Assembly: GCA_964247055.1 (NCBI GenBank) | Contig: OZ176050.1 | Coordinates: 4,836,001-4,900,000, forward strand | Direction of reading: 5' to 3' | Origin: Paragordius varius | Lineage: Eukaryota; Nematomorpha | Length of the DNA stretch: 64,000 nt | Shown: piece by piece, positions 11,801 to 23,284 of the stretch | How positions within the stretch are numbered: the stretch's first letter is position 1 | Layout: the number at the start of each line of letters is the position of its first letter | Notes under the pieces: model-generated | What the model was told of the DNA's origin: nothing | Databases searched by the model: none | Seen by the model: only the letters and a program-made list of their open reading frames with translations | Position numbers and translations under genes: made by a program

Positions 11801-14078
11801 CCCTCCTGACTGGGAAAACAGCCATATCATTCCCATATACAAAAAAGGAGACCCTCTGCTGCCGAAATCCTACCGTCCAATAAAGTTATTAGATCACACT
11901 ATGAAAATATATGAAAAAGTAATTCTCTCCAAAATCCTGCCCAAATTGCATTTAAACGAAATGCAATGCGGGTTCCGGCCAAATAAAAGTACAATAGATG
12001 CCATATTCACGCTAAGACAACTTCAAAGCGCATACATCAAAAAATCTCCTTTATACTACGCTTTTCTTGACAAGCCTTTGATGCCATTCCAAGAGATCTT
12101 ATACCATGGGCTCTTAGGCGTCAAGGCATTGACGAATGGTTGATAACCTCAATAATGCTCTTATACCGTAATACCAGAGCCCAAATCAAAACCCCGTTTG
12201 GACTAAGTAAAAGTTTTTCAATAAAAAATGGACTCCACCAAGGATCCATATTAAGCCCAACCCTCTTCAATGTCATTATGGAAGAAATAACTAAAGACAT
12301 CACAACCGGCATGCCACACCAAATTCTTTACGCCGATGACCTCGTAATATCATCGACATCGGAAAGCGATCTCATAGGGAAAATTCGTCTGTGGAATGAC
12401 ACCTTAAAAAGCTATGGTGTCAAAGTCAATTTTTCAAAAACCAAATTAATGTACGATAATCTCACCGCAAAAAACCCATGCAGCCTATGCAGAAAAGAAG
12501 TTAAATCAAATTCTGTACGCTGCAATTCTTGTCTTCTATGGGTACACAAAAAATGTAGTAGCCTCAAATCTATAAATGATTACGATAAACACTACAAATG
12601 CTCGGCATGTTTAAATAATAATATTAATTTAACAATCAACTCGATTCCCAATCCTTTCAATATGGAAACAGTGAGCAGTTTTTGCTACTTGGGCGATATG
12701 ATATCAGCCGGTGGAGGAATAGAACCTGCAATTAAGCATCGCATATCACAAATGTGGAAAAAATACCATTCGTTAAAATTAATAATAAATTATAAATTCG
12801 TCAAACAACAAACTAAATGTGCCATTTACACTACAGCCATTCGTTGCGTCCTCACATACGGAACCGAATCCTGGCCGATATTAAAAATAAAATCTAAACT
12901 CATAAACGCTGAATCCAAATTATTGAAAACAATATTATTCGCACACAATCCTTCTAAATTCAATTATACCAAATCCATAAACCCGTACCATACACTCAAT
13001 CTCAACCCCGTCAACAACGTCATCAGAAATCTCCGGTTACAATGGGCTGGACATGTTGAAAGACGGCAAGATACTCACATTCTTAAAACTATGAAAAATT
13101 ACTCGGTTGAACTACCAGCAAAATCCGGCCGACACCACATGGCTCAACACAATAACTAAAGACCTCGAATCGCTTAATTTAAATCTAGAATTAGCCAGAT
13201 CAAGAGAAGAGTGGAAAAAACGGGTGTACCGTCATTTAATGGCGAATCCCCATACAAATGAATGACGATGATGAATGATATTATGTAGACCGAGGTATCC
13301 AAAATAAATAACTTTACGACCGCATTTCTATATTTTATTTAAATTAAAACATGGGACTGTAAAATGTAAACACAATATAACATTTTAATCTAATTCATTA
13401 TCATTCGATAGAAATATTCAGAAAAATTGGTAAAAAATATTAATATTACTCAGATTTTAGCATTTTTAAATTTTAGATTTCCCAAGGGCTCCATGTTGGA
13501 CCCGCCTAATGTAAACAGTTTAGCGATGCATTTTTTGTACAAAAATTTTTTGCGCATAACTTGCAATAAGAGCCTTATTTAAAAATGTTTTAACCGCCTT
13601 TCATGTTTCATATCGCGATTTTGAATAAAATTCTGGCAAATAGCTGTCTAAATAAATATATTATGAATAAATCGAGTTTTAATTAGGAGTTATGTCTCAA
13701 TCGTGTGTATATTAATGTGTCTCAAACAATGTCGTATCATATATATTTTTTAATTATAACTATTTACAATTATTTTAGCAATAAATAATTGTATAAGTGT
13801 TTAAAAAATATATTTATTAATTTTATAATAGTAAATCAATTAATCATATTATTGTTGTATATAAGCTATGATGTTTACAGCTTTTTACATTAAATATTAA
13901 ATATAGATTGCCTAATTACTTTATAAAATTTTTAATATAATTTTTTATTATTGTTATATTTAGGTTAAAAACTTCCCTAATCGAACCATTATACCTTTTG
14001 ATATATGTCCAGATTTAAGTGGCTTTAATCTTGATTCCGATACAAGTTATCCTTTAGAAGTATGATTTTTGCAATACA

Positions 14079-14122
<44 letters not shown>

Positions 14123-14617
14123 AAAATTATTTATGTTAGGAAAATATCGCCCTTGCTATTACATTTTTTGTCTAGAGTAGAACTTTATATATGTTAAAAA
14201 TATAGATATATAAATATATGAGTTCGATGTATAATATATTCAAGTTTATTTACTTGCATTAAGGCGAAATAGATATCATTTATTTCTTTTTAATCTAAAA
14301 CGAAGCCAACTAATAATTTTTCTACAGGAGATACATCTATCGATACTTTATAAATATCAGCAATGTATTTTTATTCATACTGTATTTTAATATAATCGAG
14401 ATTTGAAGAAATTTTTTATTATACAATTATCATTTTTTTATAGTTACATGGTAAAGAATATATATATTGTGAGCCGGTGCAAAAACCAATCAATCCTCCA
14501 TATAAACATGCTTTGGAGTTGAAAAAAGCAAATAAATTGTCCCAAGTTGAAAATCAGATCACGGAAATTAATTTTAGCCAAATTATTGAACACCCTGAAC
14601 CTCAAATAGCTTTATAA
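5889..14617 (+). CDS. FTSJ1: tRNA 2'-O-ribose methyltransferase, FTSJ1/TRM7 family
   Basis: A cytosolic SAM-dependent enzyme that in its family methylates the ribose of anticodon-loop positions 32 and 34 of certain tRNAs. Six exons join in frame: 5889-6045, 6123-6239, 6270-6529, 6626-6796, 13964-14059 and 14444-14617, giving 324 aa (human FTSJ1 329). The catalytic K-D-K-E set is complete: K28 (RSAFKLLQI), D118 (IICDGAPDV), K158 (FVAKIFR) and E193 ([10 protein letters not shown]). The SAM-binding motif [12 protein letters not shown] spans the first junction. Intron 2 is only 30 nt, and intron 4 is 7167 nt with transposons inside. The splice frame is phase-consistent throughout, so the gene looks functional despite the insertions. 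Confidence 0.95.
6240..6269 (+). other. Ultrashort 30-nt intron in FTSJ1
   Basis: The segment starts GTATTTTG and ends TGTATTTTAG. Removing it gives [13 protein letters not shown], which aligns without a gap to the family consensus; leaving it in inserts ten Cys-rich residues into the Rossmann core. Being 30 nt and free of stops, retention would not break the frame, so a gene finder would probably call it coding. Confidence 0.85.
6893..10470 (-). mobile_element. Penelope-like element, compound head-to-head insertion in FTSJ1 intron 4
   Basis: A GIY-YIG-type Penelope-like retroelement lies on the minus strand (about 9720 down to 6907), followed by a 5'-truncated copy on the plus strand (9739-10456), so the two 3' ends face outward. 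The whole unit is bracketed by a perfect 14-bp direct repeat ATTAATTGGTAATA at 6893-6906 and 10457-10470, read as the target-site duplication, implying one insertion event. Recognisable parts are the N-terminal region and RT ([22 protein letters not shown]; 9621-8431) and the C-terminal endonuclease region (about 8000-7182). A short direct repeat beginning GTGGGTGACGACGA occurs near 6912 and 9711 at both ends of the minus copy. The element is broken in several places. Confidence 0.9.
9739..10456 (+). repeat. Inverted 3' partial copy of the Penelope-like element
   Basis: This is a nearly exact reverse complement of 7653-6907, covering the end of the endonuclease region and the 3' noncoding tail. 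The reading frame at 9892-10209 is identical in protein sequence to that at 7499-7182, so the two arms are of the same recent age. Confidence 0.9.
10990..13290 (+). mobile_element. 5'-truncated RTE-like LINE in FTSJ1 intron 4
   Basis: A non-LTR retrotransposon lacking a recognisable endonuclease. Reverse transcriptase motifs run in order: [58 protein letters not shown] and ILYADDLVI, then [29 protein letters not shown] and [12 protein letters not shown]. The coding sequence spreads over three frames, with shifts near 11190-11270 and near 12075-12145, where the LEKAFD block after FLD is damaged. A C4HC3 cysteine pattern typical of a PHD finger sits at about 12477-12612, just after the YADD motif. 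The 3' end is marked by GATGATGAATGA-type short repeats near 13263-13282. The clade is given as RTE-like by motif resemblance only. Confidence 0.85.
14082..14120. repeat. (AT)n microsatellite
   Basis: A run of about 19 AT dinucleotides lies in FTSJ1 intron 5. Confidence 0.95.
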
Positions 14618-14672
14618 AAGTTCAGACAATGGATAAAGAAACTAGAGAATATTATCTTCGGATATATGTGTA

Positions 14673-14678
14673 AATAAA
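14673..14678 (+). terminator. Candidate FTSJ1 polyadenylation signal
   Basis: A canonical AATAAA lies 56 bp past the FTSJ1 stop codon on the coding strand. In sequence this AT-rich the hexamer is common, so support comes mainly from its position. Confidence 0.45.
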
Positions 14679-15280
14679 TTATCCTAATTATAATATAAAT
14701 TATTTTTATATATGAGTAGGTCTATAATAGTTAGTATAAAATAGCTATGGTTATAAGCTTTTCTCATCATCTTTTTATTAAAGATACTAAATTAACAGTT
14801 TCTACACCTGTTTGGACAGTAGAAATAACAAACTTTTTTGAGTTGGTGTAACTTCAAGAGCCATATTAACTCAATTAATTTTATAATTCGTAAATTTTTG
14901 GCAGCAAAAAATATTGCGTTAAAATGAATTTTTTAAACATCTATTACAATATGTCATATCAATAATTCGAATATTTTAAATATATTTGGATTTTAACGGT
15001 GCATTTGGGACTTGCAGGTAAACAATATTTGCGATTACACTATCAAAGTTTTGTGGTAGAGTGATTAGGACATTCAACTCTTGTAATAAATATTATGTGT
15101 AGGTCTATCAGAATTCGAATTCCGAAACTGCCAAATTTATTATCAGCACCGCCAGCCCTAAGCAGGTGAGTATTGGGTTTACATGTTCTTTAATGGAAAT
15201 TAATCCCTTACCACCCTTAAAAAAGACTAAACTGTACATGTTTGTAGGATCGTTATTTAAGTAAGTAAGATAATAAAAAC

Positions 15281-16016
15281 CAGGGCTTAGAACCGGTTCA
15301 AAAAAAGTGGAACCGGAACCGCGTTGATTTCTTGAAGATTTAGCGGTTCCGGAACCGGTTCTTTGAATTTAAAACCGGTTCCATTTTCGGTTCCTGGCTT
15401 TTGATTAAATGAATTACAAAATTATTATAATAATAATATTAACAATTAACAAACAATTTATTATAAATTGCCAAATTTGAAAGAAATATAGTGTAGCATA
15501 ATAAATGAAACAAATTATAAAAATATAATAGGAAAATGTCTAAGTTAACAAAGGTATGAAATGGGAGTAAATTAAGTATGGCATCTAAAAGATCTTTATT
15601 TAACTTTAAATTTTGCACCCAGCAATTCGTTGGTCTAACTACTTCTCAAGACTCAAAATAGAATATTAACAGAGACCTATATATACGAACATGTGTATTA
15701 TAAATAAACTCGACTTATGACCATTAGTTTTTTTAAAACAGAATTGCCCAAAATTTAAAAAGTATCGCTAATATAATATTAGGCGCTTAGTTTTAAGTTT
15801 GAAGTATGTAATATGTAGTGGTACAATCAAATTTAATTAATAAAACAACATTTTTATAGTAAAAATATGGGAACCAGAAATTAAGGGAGTTGAACCGGAA
15901 CCGGGTTGGTTCCTAAAAATTTATAGATAGAACTGGGGTGGTTCCCGGAGGAACCAAAACCGCGTTGACCGGTTCTTGCTAAAATCCCAGGAACCGGGTT
16001 CCGGTTCCAAGCCCTG
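15281..16016. mobile_element. Non-autonomous hAT-type element with AACCGG-rich ends
   Basis: The left terminus CAGGGCTTAGAACCGGTTC matches the right terminus CCGGTTCCAAGCCCTG as an inverted repeat. Subterminal regions are packed with GGAACCGG / CCGGTTCC on both sides (15281-15400 and 15868-16016). The flanking 8-mers are ATAAAAAC (15273-15280) and ATAAATAC (16017-16024), seven of eight identical, which fits the 8-bp target duplication of hAT transposons. There is no transposase reading frame. Confidence 0.88.
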
Positions 16017-16243
16017 ATAAATACCCTTTATGTTTACTCTTATTATAGGATATTATTGCTAAAAATAAATTTAATTCAAGATTGCTAGAACAATATACCA
16101 ATTCTATGGATGTATACAATATGTAATTTATTAAACAAACATATATTTTTGCATAGGTATAAAACATTATATTACATGCATGTATGTAAATATTCTAATA
16201 GATTAACATTAAACATCATTATTTGAATCGACTAGTATAACTA

Positions 16244-19200
16244 TTATTTTTGACATAATTTCTCTGGATCAATGCTTTGTTGACTTCTGACGCTACTGTT
16301 GCACGAGTCCTCCTCATCATCCTGGTCGTCTTTAGATTCGTCTCCTTTCTTGAATTTGGTCCTACGATTTTGAAACCAAACTTTGACCTAAGATAAGATC
16401 ATTTATATAATTAGAAATATAAATGGTAAAATATTTTGAGCAAATAACTAAAATTGACAAGAGTTACTTGAGTTTCCGATAATGTTAAGCTTTTTGCCAA
16501 ATCTTTTCTTTCATTACCGACGACGTAATGATTTTTTTCAAATGCATGCTCCAACTTTAAAAGTTGAGAGGGCGAAAAGGCCGTCCTAATACGTTTTCCT
16601 TTTCGAAAGAGCGAAGTTTGATAAATGTAATCCGGTAACATAATGTCATTTGGTGAAAGGAATGTTGTGAACGCTGAAAAATACAAAAAAGATCATTAGA
16701 ATTTTCTAGTAAGACATAAATGTGCTGTTTATCATGGCATTCTGCGCACGATTAGTGTAACGGCGCGAACAACTCCAGCGCCCAACCGCGGTTCTATGAT
16801 CGAATAATAACTCTTACGCGTTCCTTCACACAAAATTTGCAAATTGTAAATTTTTGTTAAAAATCAATTACTATCTAAAAGACACTATATCTTTGGACAT
16901 GATAAAAATTATGCATAAAAGTATGATTTAAACCAAATGATACGATAGATGAATACTTACATTGCGAAACCATTATATAGTTTTAACATAAATAATAAAA
17001 ATCATATTGTATGAATTATTTTGGCCTACGAGTCAATTATTAAACTGAAAACCGCATTTTACAGTGTAGTGTTCAAAAATTGCAAGTTTCCGGCATATGT
17101 CAATTTATTTCTTTGGAGATGCCCTCTGGAAATTTGAATTTCCATCTATTATAATGCACAAAGCAAAGGTTGTGCTGTAATTTAAAAATTAGCTTATGCA
17201 TTTACAAAAAATAATATATTGAAAGCGTAAATTTATCATTAAAATACCACATACCAAAAACACCTTTAAATCCTGTTTGAAATATTTACCTGACTATAAA
17301 ATGAATCTTATTCAAAAGTAAGTCAAAGTTTTTTCACGAAAATTTAAATTTTAGAAGCATATATGAGTTCTATAGTGTTTTTCAGATGGTATGAGAGCAG
17401 GTTTGTAAAATGATTCTGCCAATAAGTGTTTTTAGGAGTTGGGACTGTAAACCGGAACAAAAACAATACCTTGTTACTTTAAATTTAGCGAGAAATTATT
17501 ATTCTATAGAATTAACTTGATTATATTTAAATTTTTCATCCTGGTGCACTTATTGTTTTAACTCTTTTATTGGATTGTAATAAAAATGTATATTAAATAT
17601 ACTTGGTGATAATATGTATAAATTATTTAAAACGAAAAAACATAAAAAAAAATATTTTTATTATGAATCGAAATCAGTGAGTTATGGAGTGAATGTTATA
17701 TACCATTGTCAAAAGCAAAACTATTTCCACCAAACGCAACACTTTTTCAACTACATCTTTAGTTCCGTTTAAATGGAAAATGTTGCGTTTGCTTGAAAAA
17801 TGTTTGGATGATAAAATGCGTTGGTTTAAAAAAATGTTGCGTTTGCTTGAAAAAATTATGCGCGTTTGGTTGAAAAAGTAAACTTTTAAATGAAAAATGA
17901 TATACCAACCATAGATTTCTGTAAAATATATATCAAGATTTAAAATTTTGTATAAATAATTTGACTCTTAATTACAAAATTATGGTTTAAGATGGCAAAA
18001 ACTAAAATCAATTTAGAAATGCCGCATCACCCCTCCTATAAAATATAAAAAAATAGCATAAATTAATTTTGATTGCTTTAAATAGAAAATGTTTAGCACA
18101 ATCCAAATACAAGTGGCTGAAGACATACTCTTAAATTAATTTTTTAATAATCGCAATATTATATATTATCATTCAACTATATTTTTTATTTTATTAGTGT
18201 CGTAATAATGCGTTTAAGTTTATTTCTCATCTTTCAAAAAATATATAATGCAAATATAATATAATATAATAATTATCAATTAAATATTCCATTTAATAAA
18301 AAACTTCCTTCCTCGTGTGCTCTAATATTTTTTTGCGAAGACACTTTGTTAAAATTTAATTATTTGTAGTTTATAAGTAAAAAAATATATCTTTAAAATA
18401 TATAATTTATCAACGATATTATCCAAATTTATTATTTTTAATTGAATTCAAAGAACACAATCATCCCCTCATCCATAATAAGTTTTATTAAAATTAAGTG
18501 TTTTTAAGTTTGAAAATTTGTAATTTCCCTTGTAATTAAAAAAAAAGACAAATATGGGTGGTTTTTTGAGCAAAAAATGTCGATATTATTAATATTATAA
18601 TTGTCACGCATTGAAATATATTTTAATATTTGTTATTTATTATTTTATTTGTCATCTCTTAAAATGTCGAAAATAAAATCAATTTTGATTTAAAAAGTTT
18701 AAACACAATAATAACAAATGGGAAAAATCTATTTGTTAATTAAAAAATAATTTAGGAGAACCCCTTAAGCCTTGAATATTTATCTCTTAATTAACAATTT
18801 AAAACTAATCATTTTAATCTATCAACACCCAAATATAGTAGTTATATGTGATATGTAGAGTATAAATGAATATATAATTATCATAATTAACACTTTATAC
18901 ATATTTTATGATAATTTTGAATGACATTTCTTCACTAGTAATAGCAGTTACATTTACGATTACTAAAATATTTTAAGAACAAAAATATTTTTAGCTGTAT
19001 AAACAAGTTTTAAAACTTACAAAGGTCTTCTGCCTGTCAAATTTTGATTTAGGCCTTTAACTTGTCTCTATACTTTTTAGAAACTATGCGTCTTCATTAA
19101 TTCATAAATTATCGTTATAATATGTTTAAGGGACAAGTTAATGTATAACGAAAATGAGCAAATTTTAAAAATTGTAATTAATTAAAACTTTGAATACATT

Positions 19201-20496
19201 TAAAAATTATGTAATAGAGAACTTACGGTTAAAACTTGTGCCATACGCAGCAAAATATTTTTCCCTTAAATATTTAAGCCGCTCTTCTGACATTTCATTT
19301 ACCGCGGTAGATTCTCCGTTTTGACTCTGTTCTAATGGATGATCTTTTTGCGATTTATTATCTTTATTGCTATTGGAGGCTGATATATTGTCAGATTTCT
19401 TAACTTTTTTATTGTGATCTACCCTAGATTTTGATACAGGAGAAAGGGAATGGTGTGATTTGCTTGAAAGTGTAGGACTATTATCACTTGATAAACTTTG
19501 ATCCAATTTGCGTTTTTCACCTCCCTCAATAATTGATTTAATCAAGGGTTTGACTTTTATCGACGTGGCAATAGAAGTTTCTGTTGGTGGTTTTGTTTCA
19601 TTTTTGGGGAGATGGGTGTTGATATTGCAATTATTTGCTTGAAAACTTTTATGAAAGGTTTGGATTGAAAGATTATCTTCCGCAATTCGGGAATGTTTTA
19701 TCGACTTGAGATCATGGTTGTTAAAATATGAATCTGACCTGTTAACTATATGAGAACCCAATTTATTTTTTGTCAAGGATGGCGGTACTGGTATAATATT
19801 TTTAACTGCCTTCTTATTGCTCACATCTCGGCCGTCTTGTTCCAAATAAGATCCCTGGATTAAATGCTGAGTTAATGCTTTATTCGATTTGGTCGCGTCT
19901 GGAGATGACAGTAAATGGCTAATAGAAAAGGGTGTTGGTTCACTATTTGATGATAATTTTACTGGATTTTTGATGGGTTCAGTGTTGGGAATCAAGCCTG
20001 TGTATAGATATTGAAGATATGGGTTATATGATGTCATGGGTGCAATGTAATAAGGCCAAAATGTGGTTAAATATTTGTAAAAAGCTAAAATAGAAGCCCT
20101 GTTTGCCGAAAAATCTTCCATATTATTAACAAAAGATTTCAGTTGTGGACTCTCCGTGGTGTCATTTATTACGTTATCATTGGTGCTTTTTGTGTTTGGC
20201 AATGAATTTTTATAGTATTCCTGGAATAATTTATTAGTCATTTCTAATGAATCAATCTGGTTTACACTTGTCGTTTGTTTATTAATTTTTGTGGAAGATT
20301 TTGAGATTATGGAGGTAACTGGCGTGGAAAAATGATTTTTCAAAAACAAAGTTTCATCTGAATATGGGCGAAAAGGTATGTTTTGTATTTGCTTTATATC
20401 ATTACTTTTATGGCCATATTTTATATCCAAAACTTTGTGTTTAAAGTGGGCATTTTTTAGTGGTGGAATTTTGTTTTTAACTTCATCGTTTTTCAT
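16244..20496 (-). CDS. EMX: EMX / empty-spiracles-class homeodomain transcription factor
   Basis: A homeobox transcription factor of the ems/Emx class, which in bilaterians patterns the anterior head and brain. Three exons join in frame (20496-19227, 16673-16468, 16387-16244), giving 539 aa. The homeodomain is at about residues 449-508: [63 protein letters not shown] and NHYVVG are class-diagnostic, with W496, F497, Q498 (position 50) and N499 (position 51) in place. The homeobox is split by an intron between positions 44 and 45 (TQ/VKVW). The tail is short and acidic. The 423-aa first exon is Ser/Asn/Lys-rich and about twice the length of vertebrate EMX N-termini. Class is firm; orthologue number is open. 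Confidence 0.93.
16674..19226 (-). other. EMX intron 1, mostly featureless
   Basis: This 2.55-kb intron is AT-rich. It holds a GC-richer patch at about 16735-16822 containing CGCGCC-type and CCGCGG clusters, and the short repeat cluster at 17720-17882. Nothing else is supported. Confidence 0.6.
17720..17882. repeat. Imperfect repeat cluster around TGTTGCGTTTGCTTGAAAAA
   Basis: The 20-mer TGTTGCGTTTGCTTGAAAAA occurs twice (near 17780 and 17833), with degenerate relatives between and after (ATGCGTTGGTTTAAAAAAATG, TGCGCGTTTGGTTGAAAAA) and an inverted relative, CCAAACGCAACACTTTTTCAA, at the left. A short open frame crosses it but reads only low-complexity Leu/Lys. Confidence 0.7.
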
Positions 20497-23284
20497 ATCC
20501 TGCGTTACTTAATTGTGATCAAATTTGCGAAATCTGATATATTTAAATTTTTTTTCGAAGATTAACAAAAATTAGTTACGATAAAAATGTTATAATATTG
20601 GCAATTACATTTATTAGATAACGATATATTGCAATATTTTATATAATATTATAATAAAAGACTCTCAAAATTCTGTCATGATAACTTGTCAAATGTCTCA
20701 TATTTAAGTATTAAAGTTCAAGTCTTCGATTTTAATATCGGATTAATTTTAATGTAGAAAAGTATAAACTTGATGTTGTAAATTAAAAACTAATCAAGTA
20801 AAAGAATCTTTATATCCAGAAATATTGTAATTAATAGGGAATTCTTCTTTAAAAAATAAAACATAACGAGTTTTTAACGCTTATAGATCGAATATTGGGT
20901 AATATATTAGTAAATAATGTATCATTATACGAAAAAAAAGTGTGAGATGGAATTCCTAATTAACAAGATTGATTAGGTAGGAATCGTCTCTTTATAATTA
21001 GAAAAATGTATAAATGAATATCATTAAACATTAAGGAGGGTATACGATTTATGTATATATGTATGTGTATGTAATATATTAGGCGATATGATAATAAGAT
21101 TAAAAATGACAGACAGGTTATATGTATTTACAAGTATGCATCAAAATGTTCATACTGAGAAAAAATTAATATACAATATTAAATATAATTTTATCTATTT
21201 ATGTAATAAGAAAATAAGTTACTTTTGTGTCATTTAAATTTAAATTGTCGATTAATTTTAAATAGGTATGTGCAATCAAAACAATTTCTGAAAATTCAAA
21301 TTTTTCGGTATTGAGTAATTTTAAACTCGACAAACAATTATAAATATTAATTAATCTCAGTACTATGGCATCCTATAATTCGACTTTTCTCTTTTATGTA
21401 TTATGTGTAGAAGAATAATTATTTACTAATTAACTTTTTTAAGTTAGATATTTTTTTGTAAAATGAATGATGAGACGAAACGATAATATCTAACTTATCT
21501 ATCTTAATAAAAATTGAAAAGGTGTGAAATATAATATAATTAACTATAATAATCATCTTTTATGATACATCTTTTATTAAATAATCATTTAAAAATTAAT
21601 ATTCAACATACTAATAAATTAATTAATTAAATTTAATTCTATATATATATTTAAAAACTTAATCGTGATAATTATTGATAAACAACATTGTATGAGGAAA
21701 TTACACAAATTTAATTATTTTTTGTTATTCCAATAAATGTATGCGACAATTATAAATGATTAATTTAGGCTAATACATAATTAGTTAAACTTTCATTTTT
21801 TTCATAAATTTGGAACTTTTTAAGACAAAAATTTAAATGTATACACGGTGTTTTTTAAATATACCTTAATTTTATTTAAGTTTTTTTTTTAATTGTGGAA
21901 TTTATCATTTTTAATAATTATTTTTATATAATTTTACATTATGTGTGCAACAGTTAAATTTTGCAAAAACTCGTATTAATTTAAAAAGTGATTTAATTTT
22001 TTGGATACGATTTTTACGAGAGAAATATAATGTGAACAATAAAGTTAACATTTGATTGATTTATTATTATAGTTTAGAGTGTAATAAAATAGGTTTTGGT
22101 TGTTGATTAAAATTAATAAGGTGCGAATTTAATGAATTATGTTGATATTATTATTATTATTGTTATAATTTAAAAAATGGTATAAAAATCTTAAAAGTTC
22201 CCTTTGCCAAAAAGCGCACATAACTAACATCATACAGTAGCGTATGGTAACAAATAACAAACGGTTGATAATAAAGACCTTTTTTTCTAATTTTTAACAC
22301 CAATTTTGTATACATAAATATGGACAAACTATTTTTATACCATACGCTACTGTATAAGAAAATGAAAAATATAATAAAAAAATTTGTGGCATATAATAAA
22401 TCAGAAAAATCGTAAATCTCAATTTTAAACAGTAGTGAATTTAAAAAAAGAGTGTGTGCATAAAAGGAAGTTTTCTACACTTCTAACATACTTAGCAGCC
22501 GAATTTTCGATATAATTTCTCTTAAATTGTTGAAATTTATTACCACTTATCTCCACTCAATGTGTGAAATCTTAATTAATTTTAATCTGATTTAATAGTA
22601 TTGGAACAGAAGTTTTTTACTCATTTAATAAATGATTCGTTTATTGCAAACTTTTTTGAAAAGAAAAATTAATAATATGTGTAGTATTATATGCGTAAGG
22701 TAAAAAAGTATGATTATTGAATAGTTTTATCAACACGATGGACACAAGGTTTTATAAGAATTTGGAAAGAAATATTTAGACCTTATTTATCCAGTTATAC
22801 TATGGATTTAACAAAATATTACGCAAATTTGACCAAAAAATATATTTTTAATTAAAACTATTACCAATTACAGCGATATTCTATATTCTAAGGCCGATAA
22901 AAACTAAGAATCCTTAATGGTATTTATATCAATTATATTATTTTTGCGATTAACTGTAAAGTTTTTACAAATCGACCTCCGTATATACTGGCACAGTCTT
23001 ACAAATCTATATATAAAACTTATCATCCATAAATTATACACACGGTCTTATTTTGATTGACATTGTGACAAACAATTTCAATCATTTATGTTAAAATAAT
23101 AATTTGTATTCTCGTAAAATTTATTGAATTCAGACTATATCCAAAATTTTCGATACATGAGAGTATCTTTTTCAATGGATTAACTAAAATAAAAGAAAAT
23201 AATAATAAGATTAATTAAAACAAAATTTGAAAAATATAATTATAAATTATGATAACATAAAAAATGCAAAGTGGTGTGCATGTG
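20497..23284. other. EMX upstream region, no gene seen
   Basis: About 2.8 kb of AT-rich sequence upstream of EMX. The only recognisable item is the MITE at 22235-22352. Any cis-regulatory elements cannot be recognised from one sequence. Confidence 0.55.
22235..22352. mobile_element. Mariner-like MITE, 118 bp
   Basis: The terminal inverted repeats are CAGTAGCGTATGGTA at the left and TACCATACGCTACTG at the right, exact over 15 bp, each flanked by TA. A CAGT start and TA target duplication are the signature of Tc1/mariner elements. It shares CAGTAGC with the element at 36899-37065. Confidence 0.85.

Noticed and set aside
16735-16822. Possible tRNA or tRNA-derived SINE in the EMX intron (TTAGTGTAACGGCGC, GGTTCTATGATCG)
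   Set aside because: A-box-like and B-box-like strings are present but no acceptor stem or regular anticodon arm can be formed; only an unexplained GC-richer patch remains.
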